From an uncultured Paracoccaceae bacterium (GTDB lineage Bacteria > Pseudomonadota > Alphaproteobacteria > Rhodobacterales > Rhodobacteraceae), in assembly GCA_947503175.1 (NCBI GenBank), contig CANNCO010000001.1:124001-188000 (forward strand): a stretch of 64,000 nucleotides of DNA, read 5' to 3'. The position numbers and the translations under genes were made by a program. Positions within the stretch are counted from its first letter, which is position 1. Each line of letters opens with the position of its first letter. Shown in pieces: positions 33,869 to 43,586 of this stretch. The notes below the pieces were generated by a model. The model ran no database searches. It saw nothing but the letters and a program-made list of their open reading frames with translations, and was not told the DNA's origin.

Positions 33869-33895
33869 ATATTGCAGGTTATGTGTGTCGGAAAG

Positions 33896-33926
33896 GGGCC
33901 CGGGATCAATTTGCGGCGCCGGGCCC
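33896..33926 (-). terminator. Hairpin downstream of the DUF1127 gene
   Basis: GGGCCCGG (33896-33903) and CCGGGCCC (33919-33926) form an 8-bp stem 8 nt downstream of the DUF1127 stop. On the minus strand CTTTCC follows rather than a long U-run, so strength is uncertain. Confidence 0.5.
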
Positions 33927-33934
33927 GTTTCGCT

Positions 33935-34192
33935 TCACCATTGGTCGCCACGCTTCGATAGCTTGCAGAGCGCACGCGAGGGGTTTTCAGACGCCGGGAG
34001 CCGGGCCGCATAGGCGACATCGCCCCGGGTGACGCCGATGTCCCGCAAAGCGTGATCATCGAGCTCCAGCAACTGGCGCAGGCCTTCGCGTTCCTGGCGG
34101 CGGGTACGTACACGGGCGTTTGCAGCCCGGATGCGGTCGACAAGCCCTGTGAGCGGGTGTGCCGGTTGGATGGTCGTGATGCAGTCGGCCAT
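33935..34192 (-). CDS. DUF1127 small protein
   Basis: An 85-residue protein whose middle (RRQEREGLRQLLELDDHALRDIGVTRGDV) is the arginine-rich DUF1127 helix pair. Such proteins in alphaproteobacteria have been linked to RNA binding and to phosphate or stress responses. It is chosen to start at the ATG at 34192. It is divergent from the LysR regulator at 34311, with a 118-nt shared promoter region, suggesting that the regulator controls it. Confidence 0.85.
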   Translation of the reverse strand: MADCITTIQPAHPLTGLVDRIRAANARVRTRRQEREGLRQLLELDDHALRDIGVTRGDVAYAARLPASENPSRALCKLSKRGDQW

Positions 34193-34310
34193 TGTCTTGT
34201 CCTCTGTTCGGAATGCCCTGCGGGCTGATGACTGGACAATGAACTTTGCCTGTGGTTCAATCAAACGAATAGAATTTCAGATACCTTGCAGAAAAATTGA
34301 AAGCTGTTCG

Positions 34311-35195
34311 ATGAACGTCTCACGTCCGCCCCAGATTCCGCTTTTGGAACTCGATCTGCTGAAAACGCTCGTCGCGATTGCCGAAACCGGGAACTTTTCC
34401 ACCGCCGCGGCTTCGGTGCTGCGCACGCCTTCGGCTGTGTCGATGCAGGTCAAGCGGATCGAGGACATGCTGGGCCGGCCGATCTTTGTCCGTGACAGCA
34501 GGTCGGTCACTTTGACCGCGGATGGGGCGGTTCTGCTGGAGCATGCGCGCCGCCTTCTGGCGCTCAATCGCGAAATGGTCGCGCGGTTTATCGAACCCGA
34601 TCTTGCCGGTGATGTGCGGATGGGTGCGCCCGATGATGTGGCCGAACGGTTTCTGCCGGGTATGTTGCGCCGCTTCGACGAAACCCATCCCTGCGTATCG
34701 GTGACGGTTGTCGTCGATACGACTGACAGAATGATGGAGATGGTTCGTAACAGGCAGCTGGATATGACTATCGTAACGGGCGATGGGGGCTTTCAAGGCA
34801 CTGAAGACACAGAGCTTTTGCTGCGGCAGAAGCTTGTCTGGGCCGCGTTGAAGGGTGGTGTCGCCGCCGAGCGGACACCCCTTCCGGTTTCGGTCTGGGA
34901 GGATGGCTGTGTATGGCGGGATGCCGGCATAAAGGGGCTGGAGAAACGTGGAATTCCCTATCGGATCGCATTCGAAAGCGCCCATATCGCCGGGCAGCGG
35001 GCGGCGATCCTTGCGGATCTGGCCATTGCCCCTATTCCGGTATCAACCCTTACGGAAGAGATTGTTGCGGCGCGGCCCGAACTGGCATTGCCTGATCTGC
35101 CCTATTACACGCTCGGGCTGCATATCGGAGAGGATCCTTCGCCGCCGGTTCAGGCTGCCGCGGACCACCTTCGTGCGTCGTTTGCCTGTTGCTAG
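34311..35195 (+). CDS. LysR-family transcriptional regulator
   Basis: A 294-residue LysR-type regulator. The helix-turn-helix covers about residues 13-45 (LLKTLVAIAETGNFSTAAASVLRTPSAVSMQVKRIE). The effector domain includes LDMTIVTGDGG. The ATG at 34311 gives the standard length; the longer frame has no LysR-like sequence. The divergent DUF1127 gene is the likely target in addition to itself; TTCAAT (34257) and ATTGAA (34296) bracket the intervening region as an inverted repeat. The stop codon is 1 nt before the 41-bp pyrG repeat. Confidence 0.9.
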   Translation: MNVSRPPQIPLLELDLLKTLVAIAETGNFSTAAASVLRTPSAVSMQVKRIEDMLGRPIFVRDSRSVTLTADGAVLLEHARRLLALNREMVARFIEPDLAGDVRMGAPDDVAERFLPGMLRRFDETHPCVSVTVVVDTTDRMMEMVRNRQLDMTIVTGDGGFQGTEDTELLLRQKLVWAALKGGVAAERTPLPVSVWEDGCVWRDAGIKGLEKRGIPYRIAFESAHIAGQRAAILADLAIAPIPVSTLTEEIVAARPELALPDLPYYTLGLHIGEDPSPPVQAAADHLRASFACC

Positions 35196-35196
35196 G

Positions 35197-35237
35197 GACT
35201 AGACCAAGCGTTCGACTTCCTTCGCCGCACGGATGAA
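35197..35237. repeat. Left copy of 41-bp direct repeat (pyrG 3' end duplicate)
   Basis: The 41 bases are identical to 36380-36420. In the pyrG frame (minus strand) they encode [12 protein letters not shown] and the stop codon, so this is a detached copy of the pyrG terminus, 1 nt after the LysR stop. Similarity ends abruptly after 35237. Confidence 0.95.
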
Positions 35238-36379
35238 TTCCGACGAGTTGCTTGGAACGGAGTTGAATGGGACCGTGGCGGAAGGGATTCGTAAGGACCA
35301 GGCTAACGCAGCATCGGAAAGACCCGCGTCACTCCGAACGGACCAATGAGCGCGAAACCTAGAAGCACCAAAAAGAGCACGGGCGAGATACGGTGACTAC
35401 TATGCTTTTGTTGTGCGTCTTTCTTTTTTCCAAGCAGAATTGCTATGATCAGGTTCGTGGCCGAAAGGCTGATCCAACGGCCCCAATCGATCCCGATGAA
35501 CGCCAGCCCGAGCGGTGTAAGTGCGGCTAGCGCGATAAGCGGATGGCCCATGCGCAGATAGATTGTGAGCAGAGCTGCCAAGTAACAAAGTGCCGCCAAA
35601 AATCCCGCATAGTCGACTGGCATCAGTTTTGCCACCCAAGCTACAACATATGCTATGTTGTCCGACATCGTATTGAAATGCACCGCGAGCGAAGGCTCGG
35701 TCGCGTTTGGAAACTGGGCTTGAAGAACCGTCAACTCGGGACGCGCAGCAAAGCCGAAAACCGCCACGGTTGTTAACGCCAGCAAACCGAAACAGAGGAC
35801 AATCGCCCGGTCGAGACCATGTCGTTGCAGATGGATCGCCAACACAAGTGGTATGTGAACCAGAAGTGAAGCTTCGTGGATTAAAACGGTAAGTGGCAAG
35901 AACAGGACCGCCATACTCCGACTGGACAGAAGGATCACCAATGAAATCAGTAGGTTGATTTGATCAAATCGGCCCAGATCGTAGCCCATTTGTTGAAACA
36001 GTGCAGGGGAAACCAGTAAGCCGAGAGCCAGCCGCGGATCGGGCAGTCGCGAAATTGCGAGTGCCAGGACGAAGACCAGCGCGACCGTAGGCCAAGCTGC
36101 CACCAGCACGACCTCACGGGTCACGGGAGTGTCGTTTGGAAAACCATAAAGCGTGGCTATTAGGCCACGTCGTACGAAGCCAAGATCGTCGTAGCCGACT
36201 AGGAACTGTGCCAGCTTCCAGTCGCTCAATGGGGTGGAGAAGACCAGATTACCTTGCAATGCCAATAAGATAGCTGCGAGTATCGCAGCGATACTCCGGA
36301 GGAGTTGCCACGGTTTGGTGCGGGTCGTGTTGTTCACTCGAACCTCTCCAATCAAATTGGGGTGGCCGAAGCCATGAGT
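35238..36379. mobile_element. Small inserted segment between pyrG-end repeats
   Basis: About 1.14 kb lies between two exact 41-bp direct repeats of the pyrG 3' end. It holds one complete leftward gene for a membrane protein and nothing else recognisable: no integrase, transposase or terminal inverted repeats. Its sequence is visibly more AT-rich than its surroundings, with codons such as TTA and ATA. The structure fits integration or recombination at the pyrG 3' end that recreated an intact gene end. It may be a decayed or minimal island; mechanism unknown. Confidence 0.6.
35303..36337 (-). CDS. Polytopic membrane protein of unknown function in the inserted segment
   Basis: A 344-residue protein with about eight to ten transmembrane segments. 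Between them are polar motifs that look conserved: YDDLGFVRRGLIATLYG near residue 50, QMGYDLGRFDQINLL, VLIHEASLLVH and GIDWGRWISLSATN. Paired Asp/Arg/His motifs in membrane loops recall integral-membrane glycosyltransferases or polysaccharide polymerases, but no family is recognised. The GTG at 36337 is chosen because GGAGAGG lies 5 nt upstream. Codon use is more AT-rich than in neighbouring genes, suggesting acquisition. Confidence 0.75.
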   Translation of the reverse strand: MNNTTRTKPWQLLRSIAAILAAILLALQGNLVFSTPLSDWKLAQFLVGYDDLGFVRRGLIATLYGFPNDTPVTREVVLVAAWPTVALVFVLALAISRLPDPRLALGLLVSPALFQQMGYDLGRFDQINLLISLVILLSSRSMAVLFLPLTVLIHEASLLVHIPLVLAIHLQRHGLDRAIVLCFGLLALTTVAVFGFAARPELTVLQAQFPNATEPSLAVHFNTMSDNIAYVVAWVAKLMPVDYAGFLAALCYLAALLTIYLRMGHPLIALAALTPLGLAFIGIDWGRWISLSATNLIIAILLGKKKDAQQKHSSHRISPVLFLVLLGFALIGPFGVTRVFPMLR

Positions 36380-36420
36380 GACTAGACCAAGCGTTCGACT
36401 TCCTTCGCCGCACGGATGAA
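36380..36420. repeat. Right copy of 41-bp direct repeat (3' end of pyrG)
   Basis: It contains the last 12 codons and the stop codon of the intact pyrG gene, plus 2 nt beyond. It is identical to 35197-35237. Confidence 0.95.
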
Positions 36421-38025
36421 GTCAGAGAACAGCGGATGGGGCGCGAAGGGCTTTGATTTCAGTTCGGGGTGGAACTGAACGCCGATGAACCAGGGGTGAT
36501 CCTTCACTTCGACGATTTCCGGCAGGCGCCCGTCGGGTGACATCCCAGAAAAGCACATACCCTGTTCTTCAAGCTTGTCGCGGTACTTGATGTCGACCTC
36601 ATAGCGGTGACGGTGGCGTTCCTCGATCACCGTGTCTCCATAGACTTCGGCCACTTTCGATCCGGGCGAAAGGTGCGCAGTATATGCGCCCAGACGCATG
36701 GTGCCGCCCTTGTCGTCCTCGACCTTGCGGGCGACCTTGTGATTACCCTGCACCCACTCCTTGAGGTGGTAAACAACTGGTTCAAAACGCTTTTTCCCGG
36801 CTTCGTGGTCGAATTCCTCGGACCCGGCGGTCTTCATGCCGGCAAGGTTCCGGGCCGCTTCGATCACGGCCATCTGCATGCCGAGGCAAATGCCGAGATA
36901 TGGGATGTTGCGGGTGCGCGCGAACTCCGCAGCCTTGATTTTCCCCTCGGTCCCGCGTTCGCCGAACCCGCCGGGCACAAGGATCGCATGGAAGCCTTCC
37001 AGATAGGGGGCAGGGTCTTCCCGTTCAAAGATTTCTGCCTCTATCCATTCGGAGCGCACCTTGACCCGGTTGGCCATGCCCCCATGGGTCAGAGCCTCGG
37101 CGATCGACTTATAGGCGTCTTCAAGCTGGGTATACTTGCCGACAATGGCGACCCGCACCTCGCCCTCGGCGTTGAAGATCCGGTCGGCCACGTCTTCCCA
37201 CCGGTCGAGATTCGGTTTCGGCGCCGGGCTGATGCTGAACGCGTCGAGGACGGCCTGATCCAGCCCTTCGCGGTGATAGGCAAGCGGCGCCTCGTAGATC
37301 GAGCGCAGGTCGGGGGCGGCGATGACGTCTTCCTTGCGGACGTTGCAGAACAGGGCGATTTTTTCCCGCTCTTTTTCCGGGATCGGCTTGTCCGAACGGC
37401 AGACCAGCACATCCGGCGCGATGCCGATGGAACGCAGTTCCTTGACCGAGTGTTGTGTGGGTTTGGTCTTCAGCTCGCCAGAGGCCGCGATCCAGGGCAG
37501 GAGCGTGAGGTGCATGAAGATGCACTGACCGCGCGCTTTTTCCTGTGCGAACTGGCGGATCGCCTCGAAGAAAGGCAGGCCCTCGATGTCGCCGACCGTG
37601 CCGCCGATTTCGCAAAGCATGAAGTCGACCTCATCATCGCCAATGCCGATGAAGTCTTTGATTTCATTGGTGACATGCGGGATCACCTGGATGGTTTTGC
37701 CAAGGTAGTCACCGCGCCGTTCCTTTTCGAGAACGGTGGAATAGATGCGTCCGGACGACACCGAATCCGTCTTGCGGGCGGAGACGCCGGTGAAGCGTTC
37801 GTAATGCCCGAGATCGAGGTCGGTTTCCGCGCCGTCATCGGTGACGAACACTTCGCCATGCTCAAACGGGCTCATCGTGCCGGGATCGACATTCAGATAA
37901 GGATCAAGTTTGCGCAGCCGGACAGAATAGCCGCGGGCCTGCAACAAGGCACCCAGAGCCGCCGACGCAAGGCCCTTTCCAAGCGAAGACACCACGCCAC
38001 CGGTGATAAATACGTAACGTGCCAT
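36382..38025 (-). CDS. pyrG: CTP synthase
   Basis: A 547-residue enzyme that aminates UTP to CTP using glutamine. The N-terminal synthetase domain begins [25 protein letters not shown], with the ATP-binding loop. The C-terminal glutamine amidotransferase domain has the nucleophile in GICLGMQ and the His/Glu pair in GVQFHPEL. It is full length. Its last 41 bp are duplicated 1.18 kb downstream, beyond an inserted membrane-protein gene. It is preceded by secG on the same strand after 162 nt. Confidence 0.97.
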   Translation of the reverse strand: MARYVFITGGVVSSLGKGLASAALGALLQARGYSVRLRKLDPYLNVDPGTMSPFEHGEVFVTDDGAETDLDLGHYERFTGVSARKTDSVSSGRIYSTVLEKERRGDYLGKTIQVIPHVTNEIKDFIGIGDDEVDFMLCEIGGTVGDIEGLPFFEAIRQFAQEKARGQCIFMHLTLLPWIAASGELKTKPTQHSVKELRSIGIAPDVLVCRSDKPIPEKEREKIALFCNVRKEDVIAAPDLRSIYEAPLAYHREGLDQAVLDAFSISPAPKPNLDRWEDVADRIFNAEGEVRVAIVGKYTQLEDAYKSIAEALTHGGMANRVKVRSEWIEAEIFEREDPAPYLEGFHAILVPGGFGERGTEGKIKAAEFARTRNIPYLGICLGMQMAVIEAARNLAGMKTAGSEEFDHEAGKKRFEPVVYHLKEWVQGNHKVARKVEDDKGGTMRLGAYTAHLSPGSKVAEVYGDTVIEERHRHRYEVDIKYRDKLEEQGMCFSGMSPDGRLPEIVEVKDHPWFIGVQFHPELKSKPFAPHPLFSDFIRAAKEVERLV

Positions 38026-38187
38026 ATGGTGTTCTTCCCGTGCCCGATATTCATCAGGGGTGCTGGCGCAGGGTCAGGCCATCGCATCCCACGGGATTAA
38101 AGGAGTAAAGGATTCGCGGAGAAGGGACAAGCCCGGAGACCGCAATATAATGTGGTTTTTGGGCTTAACGGACGCTAGGGAAGCCGC

Positions 38188-38544
38188 TTATTCAACCGGA
38201 GGTGGAACAAGGGGGTCACCCTCGGCAGGCGGCGGAAGCAGTGTTCCGTCAGGCGGAAGAAGAGGCGACGCATCGCCATCGGGGGCATCGATTCCAAGGC
38301 GGTCGATGACCGAGGTGTCAGCGGAGTTCTGTGCCGCAAAGATCGTCAGCGTGATCGACGTGGCAATGAACGCGATTGCGAAGGCCCATGTCAGTTTGTG
38401 CAGCCCGGTAATCCCGCCGCGCGACGAGACGCCGCCACCGCCGCCACCCATGCCAAGCCCGCCGCCTTCGGAGCGCTGGAGAAGCACGACCGCGATAAGG
38501 CAGAGCGCAAGGATCAGATGGACGATAAGGACGACGTTTTCCAT
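38188..38544 (-). CDS. secG: Preprotein translocase subunit SecG
   Basis: A 118-residue inner-membrane protein, auxiliary subunit of the SecYEG channel. It has two transmembrane segments: residues 1-22, then GLHKLTWAFAIAFIATSITLTIFA, separated by a glycine-rich loop (EGGGLGMGGGGGGVSSRGG). The C-terminus is a proline-rich tail (LLPPDGTLLPPPAEGDP), as common in alphaproteobacteria. It is upstream of pyrG on the same strand. A 220-nt intergenic region without genes separates it from divergent purA. Confidence 0.92.
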   Translation of the reverse strand: MENVVLIVHLILALCLIAVVLLQRSEGGGLGMGGGGGGVSSRGGITGLHKLTWAFAIAFIATSITLTIFAAQNSADTSVIDRLGIDAPDGDASPLLPPDGTLLPPPAEGDPLVPPPVE

Positions 38545-38668
38545 ATGGGCTTTCCGCGACTAACAGCGGGCTATCTAAGCGGTTGCGACCTTGCCCGCAA
38601 CCCCTGTGGCAACGCGTTTGAAACAGTCTCGTCAATGTTTCGCCGGGTTTGTGTTCAATTGCAATTGA

Positions 38669-40056
<1,388 letters not shown>

Positions 40057-40057
<1 letters not shown>

Positions 40058-40290
40058 TGGCCCTGTCTTACAAAGCTCGCCGCCGTTGGGCGCTGTTCAT
40101 TCTGGTGATTGCATTGCCGGCCTATATCGTCGTGGCTGTCACGGTGATGAACCAGCTTGACCGGCCACCCTTCTGGGTCGAGCTGGCGGTTTATGTCGGG
40201 CTTGGCATCCTGTGGGCGATCCCGCTGCGGCGCGTGTTTCTGGGGATCGGGCAGGCCGATCCGGATGCGAAGGATGCGGATCGGGACTGA
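40057..40290 (+). CDS. DUF2842 small membrane protein
   Basis: A 77-residue protein with two transmembrane segments (ALFILVIALPAYIVVAVTVM and VELAVYVGLGILWAIPL) and a short acidic C-terminus. It matches the alphaproteobacterial DUF2842 pattern. Its ATG overlaps the purA stop codon by 1 nt (TGATG), so it is translationally coupled to purA. Function unknown. A terminator follows 17 nt downstream. Confidence 0.85.
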
Positions 40291-40307
40291 GGTTTCCTGA
40301 TGCGAAA

Positions 40308-40345
40308 GGCGGAGATGTCATTAACGTCTCCGCCATCGTTTTTCG
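40308..40345 (+). terminator. Terminator after purA and the DUF2842 gene
   Basis: GGCGGAGATG pairs with CGTCTCCGCC (one G-T pair) around a loop CATTAA region, followed by ATCGTTTTT. It lies between the converging DUF2842 gene and the acidic-protein gene. Confidence 0.8.
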
Positions 40346-40360
40346 TCGTTGCCGCTTTGC

Positions 40361-42784
40361 TTATTCGCCAGCCAGCCGGGCCTCGGGATTGAAGCGGGAA
40401 TCGTCGGTGATAGTGAACTGGCCGCGCTTCAGTTTCTGGATCTTTCCCTGGCGCAGCAATTGGCCAAACGACCGCAATCCGGCCTCGCGTGTGAACCCCT
40501 CCTGCTCGAAATTCGCGACGCGCCGCATCAATTGCGGGCGCGAGAATTCCTTGCGGCCCTCGACGAAGGCGGTATAGGCCGCGGCGGCTTCCAGAAGTTC
40601 GGGGAGCTCGGTCGCGCCCATTTCTTCGACGAATTCTGCGAAGCTGGTCGAGGCGCCTTCCATCTCTTCGTCGTAGTCCGGCGTGCCGGTATCCGTGTCG
40701 CGGACCCGGACCTGTGTACCCTCTGCCTCGTCTTTGTCATCCACGCGAAGTTCCGAGACCAGCATCAACGGTGCAGGCTTGTCTTCGCCTTTCATCTCGG
40801 GTGCTTCGACAGGTTCGCGCGGTTCGGTGACCGGGCGTTGCGGACGCACGACCTTGGCAAGGTCTTCGCGGTATTGGCTTTGCTCTTCGGCGCTTTGCTC
40901 GTCTTCGGGCTTGCGCCGTTTCAAAAGCCGGTCGGCCTTCGTGGCCGCCACCGCCGCCTTGAGGTGTGCAATAGCCGAACGGCGGCGGTTCCCTTCGCTG
41001 TCGTCGAGTTGGGAATTGGTCTGTTCGAGAATGCGCTTGAAGGCCTCGCCGCTGCCTTCTTCGGCTTCAAAAACGGGCCGCGTGATGGCGCGCTCTTTCT
41101 TCTTCACCGGTTCCGGCTCTTCGTCGACGACCCGTTCTTCTGCGTCGCGTGCCGCCTGGGCAATCGCGGCGAGCATGGCGCTTCTGTCGTCCTCGCGCTC
41201 CGCTTCTGCGCCTGTCTCGGTCTCGGATTCTTCCTGTTCGGATGCGGGCGGTTGTTGGGTTTCGGTGCCCGCTGTCGTCTCCAAACTGTCGTCGGCATGT
41301 TCGGCGCCGGTTTCTTCAGTCAGAGCCTCGACATGATCCTCTTGATCATCCTCCGAACCCGTCGCGACGGTTTCCTCCGGAACATCCTCTGATGTGTCAT
41401 CGATATCCGAGGGCTCATCCGACACTTCGGTATCATCGGCTGCCGTGACCTCGTCCCCCGGACGGTCCTCGGCACTTTCTTCGACGACATGGTGGACGGC
41501 GGCCTCGGTTTCCGGCGGCGCGGCGGGCGAATCTTCCCCTTCGGGTTTCGACGACATCTCAAGCGCGGCACGCTTGAGTTTGACGATGCGGGCGGCAAGG
41601 CCGAGCTTGCGATCTCCCTCGGCCGGCGCATCGGCGGTTTTGGTCTCTGCCGTCTCGGCGACATCTTCGGACGCCGCGTCTTGAGATACTTCCATCGCCT
41701 CCGGCGTTACGTCCTGGATCGTCTCGTCTGCCGTCTCTTCGGTGGTTGCTTGTGGCTCGGGCGTTTCAGCTGTGGCTTCCGGAGCCCCGGAGATATCGGG
41801 TGCGTCTGCGTCCTCGGCAGGCGCATCCTCGACGATATCGTCGTCGCCCCAAAGCGTCTCGTCCGACGAATCCCGGTCTCCAACCCCGTCCAGCGCTTCG
41901 AGTTCCGTTACGTCCTCGGCCTCGGACGCGGCCTCGGCAAGCTCTGCGGTTTCCGCTGTATCCTCGTCCTGCTGTTGCACAGGCGCGGTCGCGTCTTCGG
42001 TATCCTTCGTTACGTAAAGCGCTTCGGACGCTTCGACGATTTCATCGGCACCGGGACCGGAAGAGACATGGGAGGTCGCCGTCTCTGTATCGCCCGCGTC
42101 CGCCACATATCCGAACTCCATGTCCACATCGTCGGCGGTGATCGTCGGTTCGTGGACCTCGGCTTCGGCCGTAGGGTCGATATCCTCGAAGGCGGTGTCG
42201 ATTGATCCCGCGAAGGCGTTTTCCTGGGGCGCCGCGGCGCCCGTCGAGACGACCGCGCGAATTCGGCTCAGCTTTGCGGCAACGCTCGCGCTGTCGTGGC
42301 CGCTGCCCGGGCCATGTAGCCCTTGGGCGGCAGGTGCGCCATTGTCAAAGATATGCTCGGCGGCCAGATTGTCGTCGGCGTCTTCGTCATCGAGGTCGGA
42401 CACGTCCTCGAGATCAACGAACATGTTCCGTTCTGCATCATCGGCTGAGGCAAGGGCAGCGTCGTCATCTTCCTCGACCGGCGCGGTCGCCGGTGCCGGG
42501 GCAGACGGTGTCGCCGCTTCGGGCGCGTTGCCAAGCTGGCGCAGGACGATCCCGTCATCCTTGACCTGAGCTTCGACCCGGCGCTGTACTTCGCGCTGGG
42601 CGATCTTGTGCAGCATTTCGGCATCCGGTGTTGGGGGTTCGGCTCCGAAATACCGATCGTCGGCTGCGAGATCGCGGAAGTACTCGGCGATGCCGCGCAT
42701 CGTCGAGAACGGGTCGTCGAAACCCTCAAGGGTACAGGAAAACGTCCCGTACGAGACGGTGAGGATCTTGCTCGCACCAACCAT
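40361..42784 (-). CDS. Large acidic low-complexity protein, conserved ends
   Basis: An 807-residue protein. The N-terminal 75 residues (ILTVSYGTFSCTLEGFDDPF, then FSTMRGIAEYFRDLAADDRYFG) and the C-terminal 110 residues (SFAEFVEEMGATELPELLEAAAAYTAFVEGRKEFSRPQLMRRV) look folded. The C-terminal segment resembles a helical domain that ends in a basic QLLRQGKIQKLKRGQF run. The middle of about 500 residues is rich in Glu, Asp, Ala and Thr and probably disordered. No signal peptide is seen. Similar genes of unknown function occur in Rhodobacteraceae. It is divergent from thiamine pyrophosphokinase. Confidence 0.8.
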   Translation of the reverse strand: MVGASKILTVSYGTFSCTLEGFDDPFSTMRGIAEYFRDLAADDRYFGAEPPTPDAEMLHKIAQREVQRRVEAQVKDDGIVLRQLGNAPEAATPSAPAPATAPVEEDDDAALASADDAERNMFVDLEDVSDLDDEDADDNLAAEHIFDNGAPAAQGLHGPGSGHDSASVAAKLSRIRAVVSTGAAAPQENAFAGSIDTAFEDIDPTAEAEVHEPTITADDVDMEFGYVADAGDTETATSHVSSGPGADEIVEASEALYVTKDTEDATAPVQQQDEDTAETAELAEAASEAEDVTELEALDGVGDRDSSDETLWGDDDIVEDAPAEDADAPDISGAPEATAETPEPQATTEETADETIQDVTPEAMEVSQDAASEDVAETAETKTADAPAEGDRKLGLAARIVKLKRAALEMSSKPEGEDSPAAPPETEAAVHHVVEESAEDRPGDEVTAADDTEVSDEPSDIDDTSEDVPEETVATGSEDDQEDHVEALTEETGAEHADDSLETTAGTETQQPPASEQEESETETGAEAEREDDRSAMLAAIAQAARDAEERVVDEEPEPVKKKERAITRPVFEAEEGSGEAFKRILEQTNSQLDDSEGNRRRSAIAHLKAAVAATKADRLLKRRKPEDEQSAEEQSQYREDLAKVVRPQRPVTEPREPVEAPEMKGEDKPAPLMLVSELRVDDKDEAEGTQVRVRDTDTGTPDYDEEMEGASTSFAEFVEEMGATELPELLEAAAAYTAFVEGRKEFSRPQLMRRVANFEQEGFTREAGLRSFGQLLRQGKIQKLKRGQFTITDDSRFNPEARLAGE

Positions 42785-42932
42785 CTTCTTCGCTTTCTCC
42801 CCCGATCCAGCAAAAAGTCGTTAACCGCGTTCTGCCCCCTAAATGGGAACAGACTGTGGCAATTCGGTGGATTTATTCGACGACTGATTGTGCTCTGTTT
42901 CCATTGCGAACACAAATCCCCATAAGTTCTGC

Positions 42933-43586
42933 ATGCTCATTACCGCTCAAAATCCCGTGACGCTGCTGGGTGCAGGCCCGGTATGTGTCGAGTATATTAA
43001 GGAAATCCTAAACCTCGCGCCTGTGCTGGTCGCGGCCGATGGCGGTGCTGAACGGGCGTTGGAGGCTGGCCGGTTGCCGGACGCTGTGATCGGTGATTTT
43101 GACTCTCTGCCACATTTGCTGCGCGAAAAGATACCGGCGGACCGTCTGCACCGTATCGAAGAGCAGGAAAGCACCGATTTCGAGAAGTGCCTGAGGGCGG
43201 TGGACGCGCCCCTGATTCTCGCGCTCGGCTTTGACGGGGGGCGTCTGGATCACGAGCTTGCCGTCTACAATGCGATGGTCCGTCATCCCGCGCAGCGCTG
43301 CATCGTGATCGGCAGTCAGGACATTGCATTTCATGCGCCGAGGTCGCTGGACCTGACCCTTCCCGAAGCCAGCCGCCTGTCATTGTTTCCGATGGGCCGG
43401 GTTCAGGGGCGCAGCACCGGCTTGCGTTGGCCCATCGACGGCATTCCCTTTGCACCGGACGGGCGGATCGGAACATCGAACGAAGTGTCGGGTCGGGTTC
43501 GACTGAGCTTCGATGGCGACGGGATGCTGGTGATCCTGCCGCGATCTTCCCTGTCCGAGGTCATGACACGGCTTTCTCGCGGCTGA
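42933..43586 (+). CDS. Thiamine pyrophosphokinase
   Basis: A 217-residue cytoplasmic enzyme converting thiamine to thiamine diphosphate with ATP. Family motifs are LVAADGGAERAL, AVIGDFDSLP, EQESTDFEKCL and GFDGGRLDHELA in order, and a C-terminal strand domain (GTSNEVSGRVRLSFDGDGML). The ATG at 42933 gives the normal length; the upstream in-frame extension is not conserved in pattern. Its 3' end overlaps the converging exporter gene by 26 nt. Confidence 0.9.
   Translation: MLITAQNPVTLLGAGPVCVEYIKEILNLAPVLVAADGGAERALEAGRLPDAVIGDFDSLPHLLREKIPADRLHRIEEQESTDFEKCLRAVDAPLILALGFDGGRLDHELAVYNAMVRHPAQRCIVIGSQDIAFHAPRSLDLTLPEASRLSLFPMGRVQGRSTGLRWPIDGIPFAPDGRIGTSNEVSGRVRLSFDGDGMLVILPRSSLSEVMTRLSRG

Noticed and set aside
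35238-36379. Insertion sequence
   Set aside because: No transposase, terminal inverted repeats or short target duplication was seen. The flanking repeat is a 41-bp gene end instead, so it is described only as an insert of unknown mechanism.
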